Assembly (NCBI GenBank): GCA_015659035.1
Contig: DQNS01000034.1
Coordinates: 1 to 64,000, forward strand
Reading direction: 5' to 3'
Length of the DNA: 64,000 bases
Source: Acidobacteriota bacterium
GTDB taxonomy: Bacteria; Acidobacteriota; Vicinamibacteria; Vicinamibacterales; UBA8438
This document shows positions 46,112 through 52,925 of this stretch, piece after piece; the stretch's first letter is position 1; each line of letters begins with the position of its first letter. The notes below the pieces were generated by a model, which saw only the letters and a program-made list of their open reading frames with translations, had not been told where the DNA came from and did not search any database. The position numbers were made by a program, and so were the translations under genes.

Positions 46112-46555
46112 ATGGCGCTTGTGCACTGGAATTCGTTTCGTGAGCTCTCCGCCTTCGACACCCCGCTCACCCGGGTGTTCCGTCACGTCATCCCCGGGAC
46201 CGACGAGGTCCCACGCGAGTGGAGTTGGGTACCGGCGGTCGATGTCTACGAGACCGACGACCACGCGTTGGTGGTCAGCGCCGAGCTACCCGGCATCGAC
46301 AGCAAGGACGTGAGCGTCGCACTCGACAACGGCGTACTCACCATCGCGGGCGAGCGCAAGGTTGACACCGAGGTCGACCGGGAGCGGTGGTACCGATCCG
46401 AGCGCGCCTACGGGACGTTCCGCCGGTCGTTCACGCTGCCGCGCGCTGTCGATGCCGGAGCGGTCACCGCGGAACACAAGGATGGTACGTTGCGGGTGCG
46501 GCTGCCGTTGAAGGAGGAGGCCAAGCCGCACCGCATCACCGTCAACGCGGCCTAG
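46112..46555 (+). CDS. Small heat-shock protein (Hsp20/alpha-crystallin)
   Basis: 147 residues from ATG 46112, preceded by AGGAGGT. The alpha-crystallin domain at about 45-140 has WVPAVDVYETDDHALVVSAE, LPGIDSKDVSVALDNGVLTI, ERAYGTFRRSFTLP and the closing DGTLRVRLPLKEE. An ATP-independent chaperone that holds unfolding proteins. The final residues ITVNAA replace the usual IXI tail, which is partly kept (RITV). The stop codon lies at the start of a repeat arm remnant (about 46553-46596). Confidence 0.93.
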   Translation: MALVHWNSFRELSAFDTPLTRVFRHVIPGTDEVPREWSWVPAVDVYETDDHALVVSAELPGIDSKDVSVALDNGVLTIAGERKVDTEVDRERWYRSERAYGTFRRSFTLPRAVDAGAVTAEHKDGTLRVRLPLKEEAKPHRITVNAA

Positions 46556-46679
46556 TCCCTGCGTAGCGGGACCTTCACGCGGACTGCAGGTGGTCGCCGG
46601 GGAGCGCGAGATGGCGTGGAGTCGTTCTCGCGCTCCCGGCATCGGCGGAGGACACCGAGACCGGTAGGAGAGGGGACGG

Positions 46680-46907
46680 ATGGAGTCACCCCCAGGCATT
46701 CGTGACCTGAAGCTGATGGGCGCCGTCGACGCCCGGGCCATCGTGCCGGTGCAGGACGCACACGGCGGCGTGACGATCTACTACCAGGGGCGTCCCACCC
46801 ACTATCTGCTGGCCGGTGAGTGGTATGAGGCCCTCCCGGAGCTGACCGGTCCTGGCGGCGCCGCGCTGTTCGATGCACGACCCACCGACCGATCGCCCGC
46901 ACCTTAG
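46680..46907 (+). CDS. Small hypothetical protein
   Basis: 75 residues with GGAGAGGGG just upstream of the ATG. VTIYYQGRPTHYLLAGEWYE suggests a small beta-rich protein; no family recognised. Its TAG stop (46905-46907) lies within the TTAGGG end of the repeat that follows. Follows hsp20 by 124 bp and could be cotranscribed with it. Confidence 0.45.
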   Translation: MESPPGIRDLKLMGAVDARAIVPVQDAHGGVTIYYQGRPTHYLLAGEWYEALPELTGPGGAALFDARPTDRSPAP

Positions 46908-47071
46908 GGTCCGCGCGAGAATAAGTTCGTATTTTGGGGCGTCGTACTCATGCTGCGCTCGGCCATTGCAAGGCGCGACGAAGGAGCATACGGGCAGTCA
47001 CCAACGGGCAACACGGCCAGGCGGGATGGATCGGCGGCCCAAAGGGGAAGTTGTTCTTGCGCGGCCCTTAG
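46904..47071 (-). repeat. MITE-like core repeat with B-type arms
   Basis: TTAGGGTCCGCGCGAGAATA at the left, and the complementary ttcttgcgcggcccttag at the right; the core is on the minus strand (gagcatacgggcagtcacca, diverged). It ends just before the rpoZ promoter. Confidence 0.85.
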
Positions 47072-47091
47072 CGCCAGCTCAAGAGCGCCGG

Positions 47092-47120
47092 TCGACTGCG
47101 CACCGGTTTTTGGCTACAAT
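47092..47120 (+). promoter_or_regulatory. Promoter of rpoZ, near-leaderless
   Basis: TCGACT (47092-47097), 17 bp, TACAAT (47115-47120). The predicted start at about 47127 lies at the ATG (47129), and no ribosome site precedes it. Confidence 0.5.
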
Positions 47121-47128
47121 CAGATGTT

Positions 47129-47449
47129 ATGAACGACAACCACGATGCTGTCCTGGACGGCGACACCGAGCCGATAGCTCCCACGCCCGCGGTCGCGATG
47201 CCGCGGATTCCCGAACAACGGGTGCCGCCCATCACCAGCCGCTTTCTCTTCGTCGACGTGGCGTCCCGGAGGGCTAAGCAGCTCCGCCGGGGCGCCCTGC
47301 CGCGGCTCGAGGCGCTCCGACCGGACCCGGAGACCGGCCAGCGACCCGAGGTCACGTCCCGGCTGGAGCGTGTCGCGATGGAAGAGGTCGAACAGGGGTT
47401 GGTCGTCTACGAGCTGCTCGAGGACAAGAGCTCGGAGAAGACCACGTAG
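47129..47449 (+). CDS. rpoZ: RNA polymerase omega subunit (RpoZ/RpoK-like)
   Basis: 106 residues. The conserved part ITSRFLFVDVASRRAKQLRRG is the omega N-terminal helix that clamps the beta-prime subunit, and RLERVAMEEVEQGLVVYE matches the second conserved segment. An N-terminal proline-rich extension of about 35 residues and a 15-residue insertion between the two segments are longer than in E. coli. Coupled by a 1-base overlap (TAGTG) to the next membrane protein gene. Confidence 0.82.
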   Translation: MNDNHDAVLDGDTEPIAPTPAVAMPRIPEQRVPPITSRFLFVDVASRRAKQLRRGALPRLEALRPDPETGQRPEVTSRLERVAMEEVEQGLVVYELLEDKSSEKTT

Positions 47450-47721
47450 TGACGCTGTCGGAGATCTGGTCGCTGGTTAAAGCCGTGCTCACGGGTCTCG
47501 GGGCGTCCACCGTGTTCGTGATCGTCGTCTTCGCCGCGTTCTGCGTGCTCGTGGGCCTCACCAAGCACCGCAAGATCGGCAAGGCCAGCCTCGTGGTGCG
47601 CAGCCTCGACGATCGTCTCGGGTCCAGCGCGCGCTACCTGTCGCCGGATGTGCCCCGCGGTCCAGCGAACCAGCTCAAGACCCCGGAACTGCTGGAACAG
47701 TCCGGTCGTCACGGCTCTTAG
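47449..47721 (+). CDS. Small single-pass membrane protein, unknown
   Basis: 90 residues with a GTG start overlapping the rpoZ stop. One transmembrane helix (about 17-40, LGASTVFVIVVFAAFCVLVG), then a basic stretch TKHRKIGKA and a polar tail. No family recognised. The overlap suggests coordinated translation with omega. Its TAG stop (47719-47721) is again within the TTAGGG end of a repeat. Confidence 0.55.
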   Translation: MTLSEIWSLVKAVLTGLGASTVFVIVVFAAFCVLVGLTKHRKIGKASLVVRSLDDRLGSSARYLSPDVPRGPANQLKTPELLEQSGRHGS

Positions 47722-47785
47722 GGTTCGTGGAAGAATACGTTCTCATTTTGGGCCGTTGACGCGCCCGGTTGGCAAGGCGCGACCG
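47718..47785 (+). repeat. B-type repeat fragment
   Basis: TTAGGGTTCGTGGAAGAATA plus a short gttggcaaggcgcgac piece; the rest of the core is missing. It fills the gap between this membrane protein gene and gatA, which are convergent. Confidence 0.7.
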
Positions 47786-49267
47786 CTATCCCGTGCTGGC
47801 CGCCGCCGGTGGCGTGTCCCGCCACCATGGAGCGTCCCGCTCGTAGCCCGCACCGAGTCGCAACAGTGTTTCTTCGTCGAACGCCCGTCCTGTCAGCTGG
47901 AGTCCCACCGGCAACCCAGACGCCACGTATCCGCAGGGCAGACTGATCGCGGGCAGCCCGGTCAGATTGGCGCTCACCGTGAAGACGTCCCCCAGGTACA
48001 GCTGTAGCGGGTCGTCGGACCGTTCGCCGAGTCCGAACGCCGGTGTGGGCGTGGTCGGCATCGCAACCGCGTCGACCCGCTCGAACGCGGTGTTGTAGTC
48101 GCGTCGGATCAGGGTTCGGATCTGCTGGGCCTTGAGATAGTAGGCGTCGTAGTAGCCGGCGCTGAGGGCGTAGGTGCCGAGCATGATGCGTCGCTTGACC
48201 TCGGCTCCGAACCCGCTCTCACGCGTGCGGTTATACATCGAGGTCAGATCGGCATCGGCGGCGTCGAGCGGCGCCCGATACGCGAAGCGCACCCCGTCGT
48301 AGCGCGCGAGGTTGGAGCTGGCCTCGGCCGGCGCTACCACGTAGTAGGTTGGGACCGCGTAGGTGGCGTGCGGGAGCGGCACGTCGACGATCTGTGCACC
48401 CTGCTCGCGGAACACGTTGATCGCCGCCGAGAATGCGGTGCGGACGTTCGGGTCGACACCGTCTTCGAGGATTTTCCACGGGACCCCGATGGTCGGGTGC
48501 GGCACCGGTTCCCTCAGCGCCGCGTCGAACGCGGGTACTGCCTCAGCGGCCGAGGTGGCGTCGCAGGGGTCCTGACCGGCGATCGCCTGGAGGAGCGTGG
48601 CCGCGTCGGACACCGTCAGCGCGAGCGGGCTGATCTGGTCGAGCGAAGACGCGAACGCGAGCAGCCCGTAGCGCGAGACCCGTCCATAGGTCGGTTTCAG
48701 ACCGACGATTCCGCAGAAGGCCGCCGGCTGCCGGACCGAACCGCCGGTGTCCGACCCCACCGCGATCGGCGAGAGTCGCGCGGCCACCGCGGCGGCCGAC
48801 CCGCCGCTCGAGCCACCAGGCACGCGTTCGAGATCCCAGGGGTTTCGTGTCGGCCCCGAGACCGAGTGCTCGGTGGTCGAGCCCATCGCGAACTCATCAC
48901 AGTTGGTCTTGCCGATGACGACCGCCCCAGCCCTGGTCAGCCGGTCGATCACCGTGGCGTTGTACGGCGCCACGAACCCCTCGAGGATGCGCGACGATGC
49001 GGTGGTCGGCAGGCCCCGCGTACAGATGTTGTCCTTGACCGCCACCGGCACACCGGCGAGCGGCAGGTCAGGGTCCTGCGAGCCTCGTCGGTCGATCGAC
49101 GCGGCGCGTTCGAGCGCGTGTTCCTTGGCGACGTGAGTGAACGCGTGGAGAGGACCGTCGTGCGCGGCGATTCGCTCCAGATACTGTGCGCAGATCTCGA
49201 CCGCCGTGAGGCCCTCCGTCATTGCGGCGCGGATGTCGGCAATGGTCTGGATGGAGGAGGCCGTCAT
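47786..49267 (-). CDS. gatA: Glutamyl/aspartyl-tRNA amidotransferase subunit A
   Basis: Amidase subunit of GatCAB, which converts misacylated Glu-tRNA-Gln (or Asp-tRNA-Asn) to the amide. The Ser-cisSer-Lys triad is visible: Lys78 in VPVAVKDN, the cis-Ser in VPGGSSGGSAAA (153-154) and the nucleophile Ser177 in GSDTGGSVRQPA. 493 residues from ATG 49267, which shares a base with the gatC stop (TGATG). gatB is not in the window. With AsnRS encoded nearby, tRNA-Gln is the likely substrate. Confidence 0.95.
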   Translation of the reverse strand: MTASSIQTIADIRAAMTEGLTAVEICAQYLERIAAHDGPLHAFTHVAKEHALERAASIDRRGSQDPDLPLAGVPVAVKDNICTRGLPTTASSRILEGFVAPYNATVIDRLTRAGAVVIGKTNCDEFAMGSTTEHSVSGPTRNPWDLERVPGGSSGGSAAAVAARLSPIAVGSDTGGSVRQPAAFCGIVGLKPTYGRVSRYGLLAFASSLDQISPLALTVSDAATLLQAIAGQDPCDATSAAEAVPAFDAALREPVPHPTIGVPWKILEDGVDPNVRTAFSAAINVFREQGAQIVDVPLPHATYAVPTYYVVAPAEASSNLARYDGVRFAYRAPLDAADADLTSMYNRTRESGFGAEVKRRIMLGTYALSAGYYDAYYLKAQQIRTLIRRDYNTAFERVDAVAMPTTPTPAFGLGERSDDPLQLYLGDVFTVSANLTGLPAISLPCGYVASGLPVGLQLTGRAFDEETLLRLGAGYERDAPWWRDTPPAAASTG

Positions 49268-49560
49268 CACCCGATGACCTTCGGGACCCTGAACAACCCG
49301 TCACCGCCTGGGTCCGGTGCGTTGGCCAGCGCCTCGTCACGCGGCATCGAGGGACGCGGCTCGTCGGCCCGCATGACCGGGGCTGAGGCGACGGGGTGCG
49401 TTGTGGCTGGCACACCGGTTGTATCGATCTGCTGGAGCCGGTCGAAATAGGAGAGGATGTCGCCGAGCTGCCGAGTGAACAGCTCCGTCTCGGATTCGGT
49501 CAGATCGAGGTGCGCCAGCGCCGCTATCCGCTCGACGTCTGTTCGTTTCAGGGTTGTCAC
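49267..49560 (-). CDS. gatC: Glutamyl/aspartyl-tRNA amidotransferase subunit C
   Basis: 97 residues from GTG 49560: TDVERIAALAHLDLTESETELFTRQLGDILSYFDRLQQIDTTGV pattern is the GatC helix pair that wraps GatA; ALANAPDPGGDGLFRVPKVI is the typical tail. The longer frame to 49863 is out-of-family sequence antisense to another gene. The GTG lies at the predicted transcription start, with no ribosome site. Confidence 0.93.
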   Translation of the reverse strand: MTTLKRTDVERIAALAHLDLTESETELFTRQLGDILSYFDRLQQIDTTGVPATTHPVASAPVMRADEPRPSMPRDEALANAPDPGGDGLFRVPKVIG

Positions 49561-49565
49561 GCTTG

Positions 49566-49595
49566 ATGGTAGTGTTCCGTCCCAGAGGTTCGCAA
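49566..49595 (-). promoter_or_regulatory. Candidate promoter for gatC-gatA, leaderless
   Basis: On the minus strand TTGCGA (49595-49590), 18 bp, TACCAT (49571-49566). Six bases on, at 49560, lies the GTG start of gatC. Confidence 0.4.
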
Positions 49596-49718
49596 CATGA
49601 TTCCCGGACGAGGCATCCCGTCTGGACCCGGTCCGCCACCCTGACACGTGTCTATCGCGCCCTCCTCGAGACCTGCCGCGCCGGCAGCCTGTTGGACCTC
49701 TACGCTCGCGCTCGGTGA
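49566..49718 (+). CDS. Short ORF coupled to zinc-ribbon gene, doubtful
   Basis: A 50-codon frame from ATG 49566 ends WTRSATLTRVYRALLETCRA.. with an alpha-helical, arginine-rich look, and its TGA overlaps the next GTG by 4 bases (GTGA). The ATG overlaps the gatC promoter candidate and no ribosome site is seen, so a later start or no gene at all is possible. Confidence 0.25.
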   Translation: MVVFRPRGSQHDSRTRHPVWTRSATLTRVYRALLETCRAGSLLDLYARAR

Positions 49719-50158
49719 CAGTGGATCGTCTGTGGGGCTTCGAGCCGAGCCAGGTGGCCGAGGCGGAGTACACCCTGGAGTATGCGGCACTGTGTCCGCA
49801 TTGCCGGGAGGAGATCGAGGTCGTGAACGTGGCGCGGCTGCCCCGCACCCGGGTCAACTTCACGTCGACCCTGCCGCGTCGAGGTCACGTGGTCGCGTGC
49901 CCGAAGTGCAACACAATCATTTCAGCCGACCTCGGGTGGGCCGCACCCTCGCTAGCAGAAGCTTTTCTTACAGCCCCGCTAGGCGGGGGCCAGACATCTC
50001 CGGTGAGCGACGAAAAACGTGCTTCAAACGTGACGATCTCGCCAAGAGGAGAGATGTCTAGTGCGCGCCGGGACCCTTGTAGTTCTTCTCGCCCGCCTCG
50101 ATGCGCACATCCAGGCGGTTGTCGGGCGGTGGCAGGGGACAGGTCGTGTGCGGGTTGA
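49715..50158 (+). CDS. Zinc-ribbon protein with repeat-derived C-terminus
   Basis: The frame from GTG 49715 has FEPSQVAEAEYTLEYAALCP, then CPHC (about 27-30) and CPKC (about 62-65), a two-knuckle zinc ribbon. After LGWA (about residue 76) the coding sequence enters the family-E repeat at 49948 and the rest of the 147 residues is low-quality, repeat-derived sequence. The original gene was probably about 75-90 codons and has lost or extended its end. Function unknown. Confidence 0.5.
   Translation: MTVDRLWGFEPSQVAEAEYTLEYAALCPHCREEIEVVNVARLPRTRVNFTSTLPRRGHVVACPKCNTIISADLGWAAPSLAEAFLTAPLGGGQTSPVSDEKRASNVTISPRGEMSSARRDPCSSSRPPRCAHPGGCRAVAGDRSCAG
49948..50061 (+). repeat. Family-E hairpin repeat, second copy
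   Basis: ctcgctagcagaagcttttc, gccccgctaggcgggggc hairpin, AGACATCTCC (49992-50001) pairing with GGAGAGATGTCT (50048-50059, two extra bases). Highly similar to 24224-24335. Its terminal tctag supplies the stop codon of the DUF1684 gene on the minus strand. Confidence 0.85.
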
Positions 50159-50942
50159 ACGCGCAGGGCGGGTTGTACGCCATGTTGAAGTCCACGGTCG
50201 TCCACCCATCGGCATCCGGCGCGTCGGCATATAGGAACCGCGCCGCCGAGTAGGTTTCGTCGCTGCTGGTCAGATCCCGCATGATGAACCACAGGCGCCG
50301 GCCGGAGTTGACCGGCAGCATCCGCACCTCCGTGCCAGCCACCGTCAACGTCACGTATCCGGTGCTCGTGTAGGTCTCGATGTCGCCCAGGATGTTCATC
50401 GTCTTGACGGTGATCGGCTCCGCGTGCGGCGTGAACTTGCCACGGACGCGATAGCGCTCGTCGACCGGGTACCACTCGAGACCGGTGAAGTTCTTGCGGA
50501 TGTCGGACTCGGTATCACGGACGCGGATCGCCAGCCGCTCGCCGCTGTGGTGCACCCAGAGCGACACAGAACCTATGGTCAGCGTCGCGCGGCGCTCTGC
50601 TGGGTAGAGCTGTGCGCTGGTGACCGCCTCGCCGTTGACGGTGAGGGCGCCGCCAGCCGGCGCGCGGGCCGTCACGGTGCCGTTGCGCAACTCGAACACG
50701 CCCGCCGCGGCCGGGACGCGGGCCGGCAGCGTGAGATCGTTGCGCGGGCTCGACCCGAAGCTGGTCTCGCCCTCGCGCAGAAAGAACAGCGCCGAGACAG
50801 TCAGCCAGCTGTCGTCGGCCTTGAGGCTCGCCTCGCGTTCGACCCGCCAGGCCTCGATTTCTTCCTCGTAGTCGTCGGCGCCGGTGCCGACGGCCGTCAT
50901 CCCGAGCCCGCATAGGAGCGCGACCGACAGGAGCAGTCTCAT
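50058..50942 (-). CDS. DUF1684 family secreted protein
   Basis: 294 residues from ATG 50942 (GAGGA ten bases upstream), with a signal peptide MRLLLSVALLCGLGMTAVGT. The DUF1684 landmarks are EIEAWRVEREASLKADDSWL, LFFLREGETSFGSSPRNDL, then the signature FNMAYNPPCAFNPHTTCPLP followed by PPDNRLDVRIEAGEK. Widespread in Bacteroidetes, Acidobacteria and Actinobacteria; biochemical role unknown. ATG 50960 is an alternative start. Last residues and stop lie in the family-E repeat. Confidence 0.85.
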   Translation of the reverse strand: MRLLLSVALLCGLGMTAVGTGADDYEEEIEAWRVEREASLKADDSWLTVSALFFLREGETSFGSSPRNDLTLPARVPAAAGVFELRNGTVTARAPAGGALTVNGEAVTSAQLYPAERRATLTIGSVSLWVHHSGERLAIRVRDTESDIRKNFTGLEWYPVDERYRVRGKFTPHAEPITVKTMNILGDIETYTSTGYVTLTVAGTEVRMLPVNSGRRLWFIMRDLTSSDETYSAARFLYADAPDADGWTTVDFNMAYNPPCAFNPHTTCPLPPPDNRLDVRIEAGEKNYKGPGAH

Positions 50943-51055
50943 GTGCGTGGGAATCCTCATCGGGCGATCCAACCACAGTCGGTCTTCCGGGTCAACGGAA
51001 GGCCGGCTGGCCGACCCGCCGAGCCAGGCGGTGTGCAACAATTCTCGTCGCAGGT

Positions 51056-51247
51056 ATGTCCGACGAGCGCCCGCTGTTCCAGCATCCGCCGTGGATGGTC
51101 GGCATCATGCTGATCCTCGGCGTGCTGTCGCTCGTCATCGGGCTGACGGTCGATCCGTTCTGGCTCGTAATGGGGAGTCCGGCCATCCTGACGCTCGTTG
51201 TCTATATAGGGGTCCGCATCGCGATCCGGCGGCGCACTGGCGAGTGA
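51056..51247 (+). CDS. Small two-helix membrane protein, unknown
   Basis: 63 residues with two hydrophobic helices (about 14-30, MVGIMLILGVLSLVIGL; 36-54, WLVMGSPAILTLVVYIGVR) and a basic end RIAIRRRTGE. Weak upstream aggt. Convergent spacing and clean codon use make it plausible. No family recognised. Confidence 0.5.
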   Translation: MSDERPLFQHPPWMVGIMLILGVLSLVIGLTVDPFWLVMGSPAILTLVVYIGVRIAIRRRTGE

Positions 51248-51300
51248 CAGACCGGGGACAGGGAGGTGGGGAGCGACGCTCATGATGAAGCGGGTTCGAG

Positions 51301-52221
51301 ATGGGAAGCGCTGAGCGTGGCGAACCGGTGAGGCCGCCGGCGGTGGCCGGCAGCTGGTATCCGGACGCCGAGGCGCCATTACGCGCGGCGGTCACCTCTC
51401 ACCTCGCGGCCGTTAGCGACACTGACACCGACACCCCGTTCCGCGACATCGTGGCGATCATCGCGCCGCACGCCGGGCTCGTCTACTCGGGTCCGGTCGC
51501 CGCCCACGCTTATCAGGCCGTGGCGGGCCGCGCCTATGACGTCGCGGTGCTGGTCGGGCCGTCGCACCACGTGGGGTTTGACGGGGTGGCGATCTACCCG
51601 CGTGGCGCATTCGACACCCCCCTCGGCCCGGTGCCTGTGGCCGCCGGGGTTGCTGACCAGTTGATGCGCGCACCCTGCATCAGAATCCATCCCACCGCGC
51701 ACGTGCGCGAGCACTCGCTTGAGATGCAGTTGCCGTTTCTGCGTCATGTCCTCCCGGACACGCCGATCGTGCCCCTGGTCATCGGCTCTCAGGAGCGCGA
51801 GACGATTCTGGCTTTGGCCGAGGCGCTGGCCGGGACGCTCGCCGGGTTGACACCGCTCATCGTGGCCAGCACCGATCTCTCGCACTACTTCGACGCCGAC
51901 CGTGCCGCCTCGTTCGACGGGGTGGTCATCGACTATGTCGCCCGTTTCGACCCGGATGGGTTGCTGGCGGAGTACGAGCGCTATCCGGCGCACGAGCGAG
52001 GCCGGTGCGTCGCCTGTGGCGGCGGCGCCGCCGTCGCGGTCATGAAGGCGGCCGCCACCCTCGGGGCGCGCGAGGCCCGCGCGCTGTGCTACGCCGACTC
52101 GGGAGATGTCTCGGGCGACAAGACCGCCGTCGTCGGCTATCTCGCCGCCGCCCTGGGTCGCTTTGAGCCGCAAGCTCGAAGAAGTCAGGAGTCAGAAGGC
52201 AGAAGTCAGAAGCCATGCTGA
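51301..52221 (+). CDS. amrB: AmmeMemoRadiSam system protein B (Memo family)
   Basis: 306 residues: VRPPAVAGSWYPDAEAPLRA, IIAPHAGLVYSGPVAAHAY, LVGPSHHVGFDGVAIYP, EHSLEMQLPFLRHVLP and ASTDLSHYFDADRA carry the histidine/aspartate/cysteine cluster of the Memo/LigB-like fold. The family travels with an AMMECR1 protein and a radical SAM enzyme; the shared function is unknown. The last 14 residues (RRSQESEGRSQKPC) are translated from a gtcagaagtcag repeat tract that also leads into amrA, which overlaps by 7 bp. Confidence 0.88.
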   Translation: MGSAERGEPVRPPAVAGSWYPDAEAPLRAAVTSHLAAVSDTDTDTPFRDIVAIIAPHAGLVYSGPVAAHAYQAVAGRAYDVAVLVGPSHHVGFDGVAIYPRGAFDTPLGPVPVAAGVADQLMRAPCIRIHPTAHVREHSLEMQLPFLRHVLPDTPIVPLVIGSQERETILALAEALAGTLAGLTPLIVASTDLSHYFDADRAASFDGVVIDYVARFDPDGLLAEYERYPAHERGRCVACGGGAAVAVMKAAATLGAREARALCYADSGDVSGDKTAVVGYLAAALGRFEPQARRSQESEGRSQKPC

Positions 52222-52748
52222 ACCTGCACGAACGACAGGCGTTGCTGCACCTCGCGCGTCAGGCGATTGCCGCCAGACTCGAGGGGCATCCGGTTGCGCC
52301 GCCTGCGGCGGTTGGCGGGCTGGCCCGACGGACCGGCGCTTTCGTCACCATCCGACACAACAACCGGCTCCGCGGCTGTCTCGGGTCGGTCGACGATGAC
52401 GCTCCCCTGGTCGAGGTGGTGGCCCGATGCGCTGGCGACGCCGCGACACGCGACCCGCGGTTCCCGCCGTTGCCGCTGGAGGACCTGGCCGAGGTCGTTC
52501 TGGAGATCTCCGTGCTCGGCCCGGCCGAGCCGCTCGCGGACCCGGCCGAGGTCGAGGTCGGGCGGCACGGGCTTATCGTCGAGCAGGGGACGCACCGCGG
52601 TTTGCTGCTCCCCCAGGTGCCGACCGAGTGGGGGTGGGACCGCGAGACCTTTGTGTCGCAGACCTGCGTGAAGGCCGGTCTCGCTCCGGACGCGTGGCGG
52701 ACCGGCGCCACGTTGTTCACGTTCGAGGCAGAGGTCTTCGGCGAGTGA
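52215..52748 (+). CDS. amrA: AmmeMemoRadiSam system protein A (AMMECR1 domain)
   Basis: 177 residues with the AMMECR1 core: GAFVTIRHNNRLRGCLGSVD (the LRGCxG hexapeptide), DPRFPPLPLEDLAEVVLEISV and GLLLPQVPTEWGWDRETFVS. Overlaps amrB by 7 bp. The third member, the radical SAM AmrS, is not adjacent; the next gene is endonuclease IV on the opposite strand. Confidence 0.92.
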   Translation: MLNLHERQALLHLARQAIAARLEGHPVAPPAAVGGLARRTGAFVTIRHNNRLRGCLGSVDDDAPLVEVVARCAGDAATRDPRFPPLPLEDLAEVVLEISVLGPAEPLADPAEVEVGRHGLIVEQGTHRGLLLPQVPTEWGWDRETFVSQTCVKAGLAPDAWRTGATLFTFEAEVFGE

Positions 52749-52925
52749 GTGGCGAGCCTGAAGCGCGAAGCCTGGGCGTGTGATGTAAAGCAGTCAGAAG
52801 ACAGGAGGCAGGAGATCACCCGAAGGGAGCGTTTTGTCCCGGCTCGTCCTCCGAAAGAACCGCTCGATCGGCGTGTTCAGGACGAGCATTCTGCTGGCCC
52901 GAAGCCCGAGGCCGAAAGCCGGAGC

